DNA of 64,000 nucleotides from positions 7,207,001 through 7,271,000 of the forward strand of contig JAVMKO010000006.1 in NCBI GenBank assembly GCA_032164245.1, written 5' to 3'. Below the pieces are notes generated by a model. It had not been told where the DNA came from and did no database searches. It saw only the letters and a program-made list of their open reading frames with translations. How positions within the stretch are numbered: position 1 is the first letter of the stretch; the number at the start of each line of letters is the position of its first letter. A program made the translations under genes and the position numbers. The DNA is from Sternotherus odoratus (taxonomy: Eukaryota; Chordata; Testudines; Kinosternidae). This document shows positions 11,136 through 21,433 of the stretch, piece after piece.

Positions 11136-11756
11136 TGACAGTCACACAAATACCACGTAGATCGTTGTCCAATTTATAGAGTTTTCATACAGCTGCTCAG
11201 GAAATGTATTTTATTTTCCATGAAATAAATGGAAGGACAGAAGGCATGGTTAGGGGAAAACTCCCCACCCCCGCTCCTGGAAAATTGTCACTTTGATGGT
11301 TTTTGTCGAAAAACTGAAGTAACCAGAAATTCCTGCACAGAGCTATCAAATAAAAAAAAGCATTCAACATTCCGCAGTTATAAAGTAGTGCAAAAGACTG
11401 TATCAGCTGCTCCACTGGATAATTTCTTTCCTGACTGCAGTTCACTGGAAACCCTTGACAAAAGCACTTTTTTCAACGCAGTCTCAGTCGAAGGCTCTCT
11501 TGCCAAAGAAATCGCTTCTGGGCACGTGTGCGAAGAAAACACCTGTTTCCAGTAGGCAGCGAAGGGTCTGCTCATTGTACTCCTGTTTCACGGAGCGAAC
11601 TCCCGGCTTCTCTCTCTCAAGTACATTGGCAGGGTCTCCCCAGACATTCATGTTCATATAATAATATAAAGTAAATACGTTAACAATAAAAAAGTGGACA
11701 GAGCTTCATGGTTTAGTTCACCAACCCCTTATGAACGGAACCCTGTCGCGCTCCTC
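11136..11756. other. No gene seen
   Basis: Unique-looking A/T-rich sequence. The frame at 11229-11555 (108 codons) and its shadows have no domain I recognise. Confidence 0.4.
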
Positions 11757-12215
11757 CTAGGGTGGCCAATTTTGTACTATTCAAAAACCAGCCACTCCAG
11801 CAGGAGTGTCGGCACCTTTCCTGCCCCGCCCCTCCCCTCCCCTTTCCCCCCAGGCCTCACCCTTGCCCTGTCTCTTCCCCTGAAACCCCACTCCTGCCTT
11901 GCCCCTTCCTCCTGAGGCAACGCCCCCCATTTGCTCCTCTTCCCACTCCCTCCTCCATCACTCACTGCTTTTCCTCTCTCCCTGCACGGGTCGGGAGGGA
12001 CCCGCCTACAGAGCCGGAGCTGGGAGTGGCAGCCGTCCAATGCAGGTAGGAGGTGGCCTTTACTGAGGAGGGGCTGGCACCGGTGATGACTCGGCGCCTC
12101 CCCTGCCCACAGTAACCAGACTTGGGGTGTCCGGTCAGTTCATCTGACTGGACACCATCAGGTCCACTTTTCGACCGGACTTTCCAGTTGAAAACCGGGC
12201 CCCTGGCCACCCTAG
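11757..12215. mobile_element. Non-autonomous DNA transposon with CTAGGGTGGCCA inverted ends
   Basis: The left end reads 'ctagggtggccaattttg' and the right end 'gggcccctggccaccctag', giving a 12-bp perfect terminal inverted repeat with a further imperfect extension. The interior (11820-11990) is C-rich, and a hairpin 'ccggtcagttcatctgactgg' lies near 12138. There is no transposase frame. Superfamily is not determined: termini are not CAGNG and a target duplication is not clear. Confidence 0.65.
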
Positions 12216-12299
12216 TTCCCCTTGATATGTAGGGGTCAGCCAACCTATCCCCCTGCCCCAAAGCTCCATGCGCACCATTGACCAGCTCAGACACTATCG

Positions 12300-12314
12300 C
12301 CAGTAGAGGGCGGT
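12300..12314 (+). promoter_or_regulatory. Candidate CTCF-binding site (full consensus)
   Basis: CCAGTAGAGGGCGGT matches the CTCF core consensus CCASYAGRKGGCRS at every position. It lies in apparently unique sequence just outside the DNA transposon ending at 12215. Binding cannot be inferred from the motif alone. Confidence 0.55.
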
Positions 12315-13591
12315 GCTGTATATACACACGCCAGCCAGTGAATTGCAATTGTTTCATTCATTTTTGTTGAGAGATCGTATGGGACTGAACTGGCAGCACA
12401 AGCATTTCTACCCACCAATGCAGGATTGTTTGGGAGGTGCTGTCCCAGGTGCATGGCTCTGGCATTTTGCTGATCTCCGAAGAACCCCAGGTTTCTGGTT
12501 TTGTGAACTTTTTGATTACAAAAATAGAACTTCTGAACCAAGAGCTCTTGGGAAATACAAGGGTAGGAAACGGAGACAATTTGTTGGGGTTTCCCAGCTA
12601 CGGAGAAGAAGGTGGCTTTATGGGAGCCTTTCTTATTCACTGCCTTTTCATAATTCCTGGTAAACACATAGAAGCACTAAGAAATCCTTCCCATCTGTGT
12701 TTAGGGCTCTAGATTCCCCCCCCCCCATGACTCCTTACACTAACTCTCCTCACCCCAAGAAGCTTTCTGGCCCCTGGGTTCTAGCAGAACGTCATATCTA
12801 TCTGTGGGCTTGAGCTTACCTCCATGAACATACACAGCACAGCTTGCGTTGACTTTCACGAGGGGAGGACTGAGCCCTAAATGGAGGGCTTCAGGACTTC
12901 TAAAAGTCTTCAAAGACTTGAATGGCATTTTCTAGTGATTTAAGCCCCCATCCATTGCCTTCAACGAGACAACTCGTATGCTTAAAGTTAAGGACATGCT
13001 TAGTGCTTTCCTCAACTGGGCCTCAGGTCTCTTTGCCTGAGCAGCCTAATTTACCTGGACTCTCTGTCCGAGACGCTTTGGGGGACAGGTCTCCGCTTTT
13101 GTAAACAGCGATAGATTCACTGAGGTCAATAGAGATATGACTGTCAGAGTTTCCTGCAAACCTCCGCGGTCTATTCCAGGGGTGCCTAGTATGCTCTCAG
13201 TCCTCAGCTGTCTGGCTGAGGGGGAATAGACTGCACAGCCCCCTACGATACATGGTGACATCCCACCCAAGCCAAATAGCCAGCGCCTGCACATCACTTT
13301 CTCTTCAAGGACTATGGACAGTATCGTCCGCTGTTACCCGCTACCACACAGCTCCTTCCCAGCAGAGTACCTTTATTCTTAAGGTAAAAGCATCACAGAG
13401 GGGAAAAGGTTCTGTCAAGTTTGTTGAATCAAAATGAAGACCCCGTGTCTGTTCAAGCTCAGCTTTTTATACCACGAGTCCTTTCTTTGTTTCCTGGTCA
13501 CTGGAAAACTCAGCCTATGTAAAGCTTCTGAGGAGTGGGACCTCCTCTCTGGCATTATCTATAGTCTCAGTGACTTGCCTTTATCACCAAG
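12315..13591. other. No gene seen; palindromic trace at 12962-13027
   Basis: Overlapping frames on both strands (up to 126 codons) lack domains. 'cgtatgcttaaagttaagg' followed by 'acatgcttagtgctttcc' at 12976-13010 belongs to the AAGCACGTGCTT-type palindromic family. A C-run sits at 12716-12726. Confidence 0.4.
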
Positions 13592-13704
13592 CTCCTTCCC
13601 ACTTCCACATCCGACGAAGTGGGTATTAGCCCATGAAAGCTTATGCTTCAATACTTTAGTTAGTCTTTAAGGTGCCACAGGACACTCTGTCACTCCTTCC
13701 CACT
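13592..13704 (+). mobile_element. Penelope-like fragment with 12-nt target duplication
   Basis: The body, 13604-13692, is bounded by exact 12-nt direct repeats 'ctccttcccact' at 13592-13603 and 13693-13704. It runs from 'catccgacgaagtggg' to 'gccacaggacactctgtca'. It thus covers only the part of the family that is duplicated in the fold-back copy at 4042, ending at about the same internal point as that copy's inverted arm. There is no inverted arm here. Confidence 0.75.
13605..13655 (+). ncRNA. Hammerhead-ribozyme-like core in Penelope-like fragment
   Basis: In order: CCGACGA at 13611-13617 (consensus CUGANGA, one change U4 to C), helix II 13619-13623/13630-13634 (GTGGG with CCCAT, five pairs including one wobble, loop TATTAG), GAAA at 13635-13638, and a short helix III of GC-TTAT-GC followed by TT as the UH cleavage position. 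Known Penelope-like elements carry hammerheads with very short helix III. Helix I pairing is not evident, and the U4 change should impair cleavage, so this is probably a relic. Confidence 0.4.
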
Positions 13705-15149
13705 GTTGTTAGTTCCTGGAGGAGCTGGGGTAGCCCTCCCCCCATTTAGTAGAACACAACCACACATTAACCTTAATAAATTTAGTACAATGGTCGCTCC
13801 CAAAGACACTGCATGGGGTTGCAATATCTGCCACGACAATTTATACCTGCAGAGGATCTGGCCCTCAACTTTCTCCGCCGCTTAAGGGGGCTGCTGTTTG
13901 TTTCATCTTGACCAAGCATTCCTCTCTGTTTCTCTTGTGCATTCCTTACTCTTCGGATGCACTCTGCATTTCTGCAGATCTCTCCAACTCTGCCATGTTG
14001 TTCACACCAGCAATAATTCAGCACAAAAGCCTCCAACCTAGCCCACACTACCTTCCTTTTGTTTAAGTGACAGGTTTTCAATGAGCTGTAAAATTGGATT
14101 AGCTGGAATGAAGGACTCAGGTTAGTGGAGAAATTCATTGGGGACATTGCTGGGCCTTGCTGTACTATGGGAATTTGGGGCAGTTTAAGTGAACATCTAG
14201 TTAACACTCCTGGCACAGGCCAGAATCTGGGAGTAAGCAAACTGTTGACACCGGAGACTACTCATCAGGGGTTATGGTAGTTGGACAGTGAAAATCCTAA
14301 AGGATCTGTGCCTTGATGACTCACAGAAGAAGAATGGAATTGGAATAATCTGGGCAGGTAGGGGAAGGAATAATAGAAAGATTACAGAGGACTGCTCCTC
14401 CTACAAACCGTAGTGGGGCACTCTAGAAATTACCAGTATGTCCCCTCCATGATCGGTCTCTTGTGAGATTTTGTGGCCTTTAGAAAATGAGTTCATCGGC
14501 AACACTCTGCGCGCTCAGGCTACAAACTATGGGATGGATGTTGTGCAAATGTCAGGCAGAAATACTGACTCTCCTTACTTTAAGGGCATATCTGTGGCTT
14601 TTTTGATACTGTAAACAACCGACCCAGTCATGGAGGAATAGTGTATCTGAAACAGTTTATACAAAAGAATTCCATCTGTCAGTCTGTTTACAGTTCACAT
14701 GTGAAACGGGAAAATCTTTAAAAGGAGAGACCAGGCGAAAAAATCTGGGATACACTACAAATAATTGTTGAAATGGAACAAGTATCCATGCAGACTTTTT
14801 AAAACCGCAATACAATTTTTCAATGTTTTTTTGGTATAAACTAACTTTAGCCCATTTGCTTTTAAAGTTATTCTAAACAACAACAACAAAATATAATGTA
14901 GACTAGAATTTAGGGTTTTCTTAAGTGCATCTTAATATTGAAATTTGTCCTTGTGCTTTTCAAAATGGTACACTAGATAATGGCATTGCAAAGACTCTGT
15001 GTGGAAGAAATAAAAATATTACTTGGTAATAACCTTGGACATTAGAAGCTGTGTTATCCAAAGGGGCACTCTGAAACTTGCCATAAAGGGCTTTAACTTC
15101 TGTTGGACAGCCACCAGGGAAAGGAAGAAATTATCTAGTTTCTTCAAAA
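13705..15149. other. No gene seen
   Basis: Unique-looking sequence with an A/T-rich part at 14750-15010. The 152-codon minus-strand frame at 13782-14240 is the longest and has no domain. Confidence 0.4.
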
Positions 15150-15287
15150 AATCATGGAATATCCGTGTTGGAAGAGAGCTCAGGAGGTCATGTAATCCAA
15201 TCCCCTGCTCAAAGCAAGACCAACCCCTACTAAATCATCCCAGCCAGAGATTTGTCAAGCAAGGCCTTAAAAACCTCTGGAGGATGG

Positions 15288-16296
15288 CGTATACCCTCAG
15301 CAAGTTTGCAGATGACACTAAACTGGGAGGAGTGGTAGATACACTGGAAGGTAGGGATAGGATACAGAGGGACCTAGACAAATTAGAGGATTGGGCCAAA
15401 AGAAATCTCATAGGTAACAAAGTCCTGTGGTACCTTAAAGACTAAGGTGCCACAGGACTTTGTTACCTCTGCTATTCCAGACTAACACAACTACCTCTCT
15501 GATTCAAGAAATCTCATGAGGCTCAACAAGGACAAGTGCAGAGTCCTGCACTTAGGACGGAAGAATCCCATGCACTGCTACACACTAGGGACCGAATGGC
15601 TAGGCAGCAGTTCTGCAGAAAAGGACCGAGGGGTTACAGTGGATGAGAAGTTGAATATGAGTCAACAGTGTGCCCTTGTTGTCAAGAAGGCTAACAGCAT
15701 TTTGGGCTGTATAAGTAGGGGCATTGCCAGCAGATAGAGGGACATGATCGTTCACTTCTGTTCGACATTGGTGAGGCCTCATCTGGAGTACTGTGTCCAG
15801 TTTTGGGCCCCACACTAGAAGAAGGATGTGGATAAATTGGAAAGAGTCCAGAGGAGGGCAACAAAAATGATTAGGGGTCTGGAGCACATGACTTATGAGG
15901 AGAGGCTGAGAGAACTGGGATTGTTTAGTCTGCAGAAAAGAAGAATGAGGGGGGATTTGATAGCTGCTTTCAACTACCTGAAAGGGGGTTCTAAAGAGGA
16001 TGGATCTAGACTGTTTTCAGTAGTAGAAGATGGCAGAACAAGGAGTAATGGTCTCAAGATGCAGAGGGGGAGGTTTAGTTTGGATATTAGGAAAAACCTC
16101 TTCACTAGGAGGGTGGTGAAGCACTGGAATGGGTTACCTAGGGATGTGGTGGAATCTCCTTCCTTAGAGGTTTTCAAACTGAGGCTTGACAAAGCCCTGG
16201 CTGGGATGATTTAGTTGGTATTGGTCCTGCCTTGAGCAGGGGGTTGGACTAGATACCTCCTGAGGTCCCTTCCAACCTGATATTCTATGTTTCTGT
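15288..16296 (+). mobile_element. Inner CR1 LINE, 5'-truncated, with 3' end
   Basis: Starts inside the reverse transcriptase at 'ctcagcaagtttgcagatga' ([12 protein letters not shown], holding the catalytic FADD) and runs to the 3' terminus 'cttccaacctgatattctatg'. Successive frames give [20 protein letters not shown], then [20 protein letters not shown], then [20 protein letters not shown] and [20 protein letters not shown]. It is inserted in an older minus-strand CR1 and is itself interrupted at 15412-15505 by a fold-back insertion. Two in-frame TAG stops (15735-15737 and 15816-15818) are shared with the copy near 30 kb. Confidence 0.93.
15400..15517 (-). mobile_element. Fold-back Penelope-like insertion inside CR1, with 12-nt target duplication
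   Basis: The body, 15412-15505, lies between exact 12-nt repeats 'aagaaatctcat' at 15400-15411 and 15506-15517; removing it restores the CR1 reading frame text. Arms 15412-15436 and 15444-15468 (24 of 25 match) surround a 7-nt loop, 'aaagact'. The rest, 15469-15505, is the family's 3' segment read on the minus strand (ending CTCTCTG in reverse). Structure and duplication length match the insertion at 4042, but the turning point is further 3' in the element. Confidence 0.8.
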
Positions 16297-16396
16297 GATG
16301 GAGATTCTACCACCTCCCTAGGTAACCCATTCCAGTGCTTTACCATCCTCCTGTAAGAAGTTCTTTTACAATATACACCCACTGTAATGGATAGAA

Positions 16397-17040
16397 CAGA
16401 GATTCTCAAACTGTGGTCCACATTCTACCGTGGTCCATGAACTCCATTCAGATGGTCTGCGTATAGTTCTCTCTAAGGTGAGTGCCTGGGTGGCCACACC
16501 CAAGAAAATGAAGGGCCACCCACTTAATTAGTGGAGCTGCGCAGGTGTGGCTACACTAATTAGGTGGCTGGACCCTGGAGAAGACACACATGTAAGGTGA
16601 GGTGGTGGCCTTGGGGTGAATAGTGGGTACGTGGAAGGGGGCAGTAGTGTCAGAAGAGGGGTGGGGGAATTTGGGATGTGCAGGGCTGTGGCGGCCAGAG
16701 AAAGAGGCGACTTTCCCCAGCTCCAGGGCTGTGGCTGCCAGGGAGAAATGGCCGTCCTTCCCTGCCTCAGCTCTGTGGTGGGGGAGAGACACCCTTCCTT
16801 CTGAGCCCAAGCTTGGGGGCTGCTGTGGCATGGGAGAAAGGGCACATTTGTGCTTTTATTTGTAGAACAAAAAAAAGTTAATTCTTATAAAGCTTTTTTT
16901 TATGTAGCGCTTTTATCCAAAGCGCTTTACAATAGTTAGCGAATGGTACAAACAACATTTGGAAAGATCTGTAAGTGGTCTGCCGAGACCCTTGGCAATT
17001 TTCAAGTGACCTATGGAAAGGAAAAGTTCGAGACCCACTG
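16397..17040. mobile_element. Non-autonomous hAT-type element with 8-bp target duplication
   Basis: The ends read CAGAGATTCTCAAACTGTGG (left) and, reversed, CAGTGGGTCTCGAACTTTTC (right), fitting hAT CAGNG termini. Exact 8-bp duplications 'ggatagaa' flank it at 16389-16396 and 17041-17048. The 644-bp interior has no transposase. It contains an inner hairpin ('ccacccacttaattagtg' near 16517 against 'cactaattaggtggctgg' near 16553). Frames at 16528-16881 are compositional and not coding. Confidence 0.85.
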
Positions 17041-17048
17041 GGATAGAA

Positions 17049-18594
17049 CATAATTTATGGGAATGGGGCTGGCATAGGACTTGAACCCAGAATGTTCATA
17101 CACCACAGAAGCAGAGGGATATAAGGAGAAACACCACACCTGGATGCTGTGTCAGTAAAAGGCATAAGGTGGAGCTACACAGAACCAGACACAACCCTTG
17201 TGTTCCTGTCTCTCGTCCCAGTCCTGCGGCATGATCCATGCAGGTACAGTGCCCATGACTGAGTGTTACTGCCGGCTACGGTACAGTCTAGTGAGGATAA
17301 GGAACCTATTACTTACTACCTTCTACGTGAAGGGCTCACCTATAGCTTCACTGGTAGAGGCCTGTGTTTTGGAACTAAAAGACCAAGGTTCCATCTTTGC
17401 TCTTGGGGAGAAGCAGGTACAGCTGCATGATTCATATATATGTATAGCAATTTTGTCTTCTGGCAACGGAGTATATTCCACTGGCATGTAAGGACCAGCG
17501 GATTCTAACACAGATCAACTCTAGCCTCTGCAAAGGGGGCAGGGTCTAGGACATTCCCACCAGCCAGCAGGCTTGGGTTGGCATGGGTGTGTGCTGTACA
17601 GAAAAATTAGCCAATCAAACTCATGACCCCTTCTCACCCCTCCCCCAACACTGGCAGTGGCTCAAAGTCACAATCTTGGCCAAAACCAATCCATACTTAA
17701 TAACGAGCTTGATGCTACAAAGGATTAAATGCACATGCCTGTTACATCCCAATACCTTGGTTTCAAATCACACTCCCAACTTGTACGACAATGAATGTAG
17801 TGGTCTTGCCCGTAGGGCGAATTTGTCCCCATTACAAAACCGCCACAGAGAGTTTTTCCACAGTTGGCACTGGACTGGAATAGCAGAATTTCATAAGGGT
17901 CACACTGGATCCAAATGAAAACGGATGAAAATCCCATTGCGGTCTGGTCCCTTACTCCAATTCCCCATATAGCATCTATCCTGAATGCTTTTTAAAACTG
18001 CACCCGGCAAATCCATAGTGCAGTATAACCCTCCTCTAATGGTGGTGGGCGGTACAGTCAGGAGCCTTGAAGATGAAGTGAGATTACTGACATCAGACCT
18101 CTTACCCAGACTGATTCTGAGCCATTAACTTGGACTATTGGCTAATAATACAAATATTTACATAAGGCAACAGCTTGTTTTAATCGCCCAGGTTTAAATG
18201 AGGCTTTTTAGTATCCCCACGGGAAACAGAAGCAGTGCTGAGGGTTTTCTGAGCATACCAAAGCACGTCCAGTCTCAAAAAATTAAGAAACATTCTTCCC
18301 ACTGGTTTGACCAAACAAGTGCTCCTTGTATTCCTTCACCACAAAGCATCCTTTCTTTGTTGGCATTGCTTAACACATACAGTGGCATTAATACCAACCT
18401 AAAAGCTTTTGGGAAAGTCCACTGGGCCAGATTCTTGCTCCTTCTCACCCACTGTGAAACACCTTGCATTGCAAAAAGCCGGGAAAAGGTCTGACCCAGA
18501 GTGAGGATGGTGGGTAGATTGTGGTGTGTAGCCTTTATCTTGCTAAGCCAGACATCTTTTTTTGGGTCCAACCAAAGGCCTCATCTGTTAAGTT
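17049..18594. other. No gene seen
   Basis: Unique-looking sequence. Overlapping frames of 97-111 codons (17198-17491, 17583-17918, 18198-18494) lack domains and are mirrored by equal frames on the other strand, as expected by chance. Confidence 0.4.
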
Positions 18595-18958
18595 ATGTCT
18601 GGTGCTGGTCAAACTTTTCCCTGGGAAAAGTTTTGCCAACAAATAACTCTCCTGCAAAATGAAAGGTCATCAACACTTTTCCTTGCAAAGTTATTGAAAT
18701 TATATATTTTCATGAAGTTTTCTGCATTTTTTTAACCAAAATTAGGGGAAAAAATCCATTTACTGGATAGCCATTTACTGGATAACTGGATTTCATTATT
18801 TAAAAAGACTTTCAGAAAATGAACATTCAAAAATAATTTTGAGATTAAAAACACACAGATAAAAATAACGAAAAATGGGGGGAAAGTCCCACCCTGTGAA
18901 ATGGAAAAAAATTCAAGATTTTTCATAAAAATCAAGTTTCCATTTTTCAGCCAACTCT
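18595..18958. repeat. A/T-rich interspersed repeat copy
   Basis: 'tttccctgggaaaagttttg', 'tatattttcatgaagttttc' and a closing 'tttttcagccaactctag' show the window's A/T-rich family at its most complete. The internal partially self-complementary words (gaaaa/ttttc) suggest a decayed inverted-repeat element. No coding capacity. Confidence 0.5.
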
Positions 18959-19211
18959 AGTACTACCCATTAATAGCTATTCTGGATTAACATTAGAGTA
19001 TATTACTGTTAGGAGCATCTTTGAAAATAAAACAAATCTCAAAAAAGACGCACACAATTTAATCCCTTCTTCTGCTTTGGAAGATATTGTCACAAACTCA
19101 TGCAGGCGGCCATCCTTGCTAGGATTATAGTAGCTAGAGATAGCAAAGCCCTATTAGACCAATTCCCCATGGACAGCAACATGTAGATCTCCATTAGATA
19201 ATTTAGCAGTA
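18959..19211. other. Nothing recognised
   Basis: Unique-looking A/T-rich sequence with no open frame or repeat signature I recognise. Confidence 0.35.
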
Positions 19212-19388
19212 GGTCTGTCAAGCGATTAAAAAAAGTAATCACGATTAATTGAATGATTAAAAAAATTAATTGTGATTAATCACACGATTAATTACACTGC
19301 TAAACAGTACTATAATACTATTTCTCTGACTATTTTGGGTGTTTTCTACATTTTCAAATACATTTACTTCAATTACAACACAGAATAC

Positions 19389-19687
19389 CATTAAATTAGG
19401 CTTGAATAAATAATTTCCCCATGCTAATTTTTCCCCTACTGTTACTCACACCTTCTTGTCAACCATTTGAAATAGGCCATCCTGATTATCACTACAAAAG
19501 TTTTTTTTATTCCTGATAATAGCTCACCTAACTTGATTAGCCACTTAAAGTTGGTATGGCAACCATCTCCACCTTTTCATGTTCTCTGTATATATCTATC
19601 TTCCTACTGCATGTTCCACTCTATGCATCTGATGAAGTGGGTCCTAGGTTGCGAAAGCTTATGCCCAAATACATTTGTTAGTCTCTA
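19389..19687 (+). mobile_element. Penelope-like fragment, longest copy here
   Basis: Extends further 5' than the other copies: 'gttactcacaccttcttgtc', 'gatagctcac'-type text near 19522, 'ttggtatggcaaccatctcc', then the ribozyme-like segment and 'catttgttagtctctaagg'. It stops exactly where a MITE starts at 19688, so its 3' end is missing. It belongs to an older subfamily than the copies at 4, 13.6, 15.4 and 45 kb. Confidence 0.65.
19622..19672 (+). ncRNA. Hammerhead-ribozyme-like core with intact CTGATGA
   Basis: CTGATGA at 19629-19635 matches the hammerhead consensus exactly. GAAA is at 19653-19656, followed by GC-TTAT-GC as a two-pair helix III. Helix II (between them) is weak, with mostly wobble pairs, and the base expected as U16.1 is C at 19665, which should abolish cleavage. 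Helix I is not evident. Probably an inactive relic. Confidence 0.4.
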
Positions 19688-19969
19688 AGGGCTGGTCTTC
19701 ACTAGTGGGGTAGATCGGTGTAGATACGCAAATTCAGCTACTTTAACAACGTAGCTGAATTTGGCATAGCTACAGCTGACTTACCTGCCGTCCTCACAGC
19801 AGCGGTGATCGGCGGCGCACTCCCCTGTCGACTCCAGCTTGTGCCTTTTGGCGAGTTGGAGTTCCGGAGTCGATGGGGGCGCCGCTCGCAATCAATTTAT
19901 CGCATCTTGACGAGACGTGATAAATCGATTGCCAAATGATCGATCCCTCCCAGCTTTAGTGAAGACATT
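19688..19969. mobile_element. MITE family A, copy 1
   Basis: Terminal words 'ggctggtcttcactag' and 'tagtgaagac' are inverted complements. The interior has 'acgtagctgaatttgg', 'tcgactccagcttgtgcc' and 'gtgataaatcgattgcc' in the same order as copies at 21434, 27769 and (reversed) 63574. About 280 bp and non-coding. Confidence 0.75.
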
Positions 19970-20120
19970 TTACAGAATCCAAAGTGTGTACAGTGCTCAC
20001 TTTATATTTTTTATTACAAATATTTGTGCTGTACAAAATAAAAGAAATAGTACTTTTCAATTCACCTAATTCAAGTACTGTAGTGCAATCTCATTATCAT
20101 GAAATCACATGCGTAAGTGC

Positions 20121-21433
20121 TCTTACTCTACCGGCAAAATTTTCAAGGCTCGACTTGGCTTGATGCTGCGCTGGATTTGTAGGCGTGGACACTGAATGCA
20201 CGTACTGCTCAAAATCACGTCTCTTCAGTTATTTTAGTGTAGCGGCCTCTAGATGCTACTGTAGTAACAACCCACTCTAGAAATTCTCTATTCCAAACTC
20301 ATGTATTTCTGTTCTAAAAGATCATTTTTGTCCTTTTTGGCATGAAACGGGAGTTTTACAAGCCAGCCAGGCCTTGGTTGGGGAGCATCACTGGGACTTG
20401 GGGTTATAACTCTGCTTAGAAATGGGAAGGGGGTGTATTCCTCTTTTTATTTTGTTTGGTTTTTGAGCAGATGACGCTTGAATTCTCTCCCTCCTGCTCT
20501 CCGCTTCCCCTCTCGTCTGGGACCCCTGTGTTTAATTATCCAGTCTGGGATTCCTGTTCTCTTCTATTACATTGTTGGGAGCCTTGATTTATGACTCACT
20601 TATTTATTTTACTTTTGTAATTTTGCTACTTTTTAGCGCTATCAATCTTGGCTCTGGGTTTTGTCTTGTGGGGCATGGGAGGGGCCAGTAGGCTGTGTCC
20701 CACACACAGGGTGACCCAGGCATTCTTACTGGGGGAAGGGTTTTTCCTGGTCTTAATCACTCAGGGGCAAATCATCTCCCCAGAGCCCAGAGAGAGTTGC
20801 TGGGCTGGGTACAAAAGCAGGCCAGCATCCTCCCAAGCCACAGAGCATCAGATCTGAAGTAACATTCCCCACACTGGCAAATGCCCCTTACGTAGGTGGG
20901 AATGGCTAGTGGATCCATTGGCCCCTGCCTCCATCCCCATCATTACCCACAGCTAGCCCTCACCCAGCCAGGGATCCTTCAGTCCTGTACTTGCCTTCAC
21001 TGGCCTCTCTGTCCAGGCAGGATTTGCCAATTATTACTGTGAAATGACACTTCGCCTGTGTCTTCTTCTGTTGACAATGGAGACACGTTGTAGCGTCTAA
21101 TGCCTGGGGGATTTGTGTGGGTGGCTCTTGTTAACGGTCTTCAGGAGATAAGCCCAGCAACTCTGAACTTGAGATACGTGGGCTTCTTCCACTCTTTCCC
21201 TCCAAGAATAACTGGTCCATCTTTTCCTTCCTCTTCATTCCTCTGCCAATCAGGAGCCTCACCAGGAAATTCCCTCCATGCCATCTTCATGGCTCTTCTA
21301 CTCAGGTCAGCACCTCGTGGGCCATTCTGTCACATGTCTTTCAGCAACGAATCCTCTTCGGTATATTTCCCTGTTTGTCCCATTGATGGATGACTTCCCT
21401 GGGCACCAAGTTCAGTTTGGTTTTATCTTTGTC
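20121..21433. other. No gene seen
   Basis: Unique-looking sequence with a T/C-rich part at 20440-20560. Frames of up to 97 codons (21100-21393) have no domain. Confidence 0.4.

Larger units (their letters stand above)
15150..16388 (-). mobile_element. Outer CR1 3' end, split by a younger CR1
   Basis: The left piece, 15150-15287, is the reverse complement of a CR1 3' end ('ctgctcaaagcaagacc', then 'aaaaacctctggaggatgg'). The same minus-strand element resumes at 16302 with 'agattctaccacctcccta' and 'ggtaacccattccagtgc' up to about 16388. A plus-strand CR1 lies between, flanked by 'gatgg' at 15283-15287 and 16297-16301, a probable short target duplication. The outer copy is therefore older than the inner one. 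Confidence 0.8.
19212..20120. mobile_element. Decayed DNA element ('gattaatcac' type), split by a composite insertion
   Basis: The left piece, about 19212-19388, starts 'ctgtcaagcgattaaaaaaa' with repeated 'attaatcac' words. The right piece, about 19972-20120, reads 'gtgtgtacagtgctcacttt' and 'aagtactgtagtgcaatctc'. Both parts follow a repeat I know from reptile sequence, probably hAT-like. Between them sits a Penelope-like fragment plus MITE, with 'acagaatacc' on the left and 'acagaatcc' on the right as likely remnants of the target duplication. Confidence 0.5.

Noticed and set aside
15150..15411. Twin-priming inversion of a single CR1
   Set aside because: The inverted left piece is the 3' end of a CR1 and continues after the inner element at 16302, so it is a nested insertion and not a 5' inversion.
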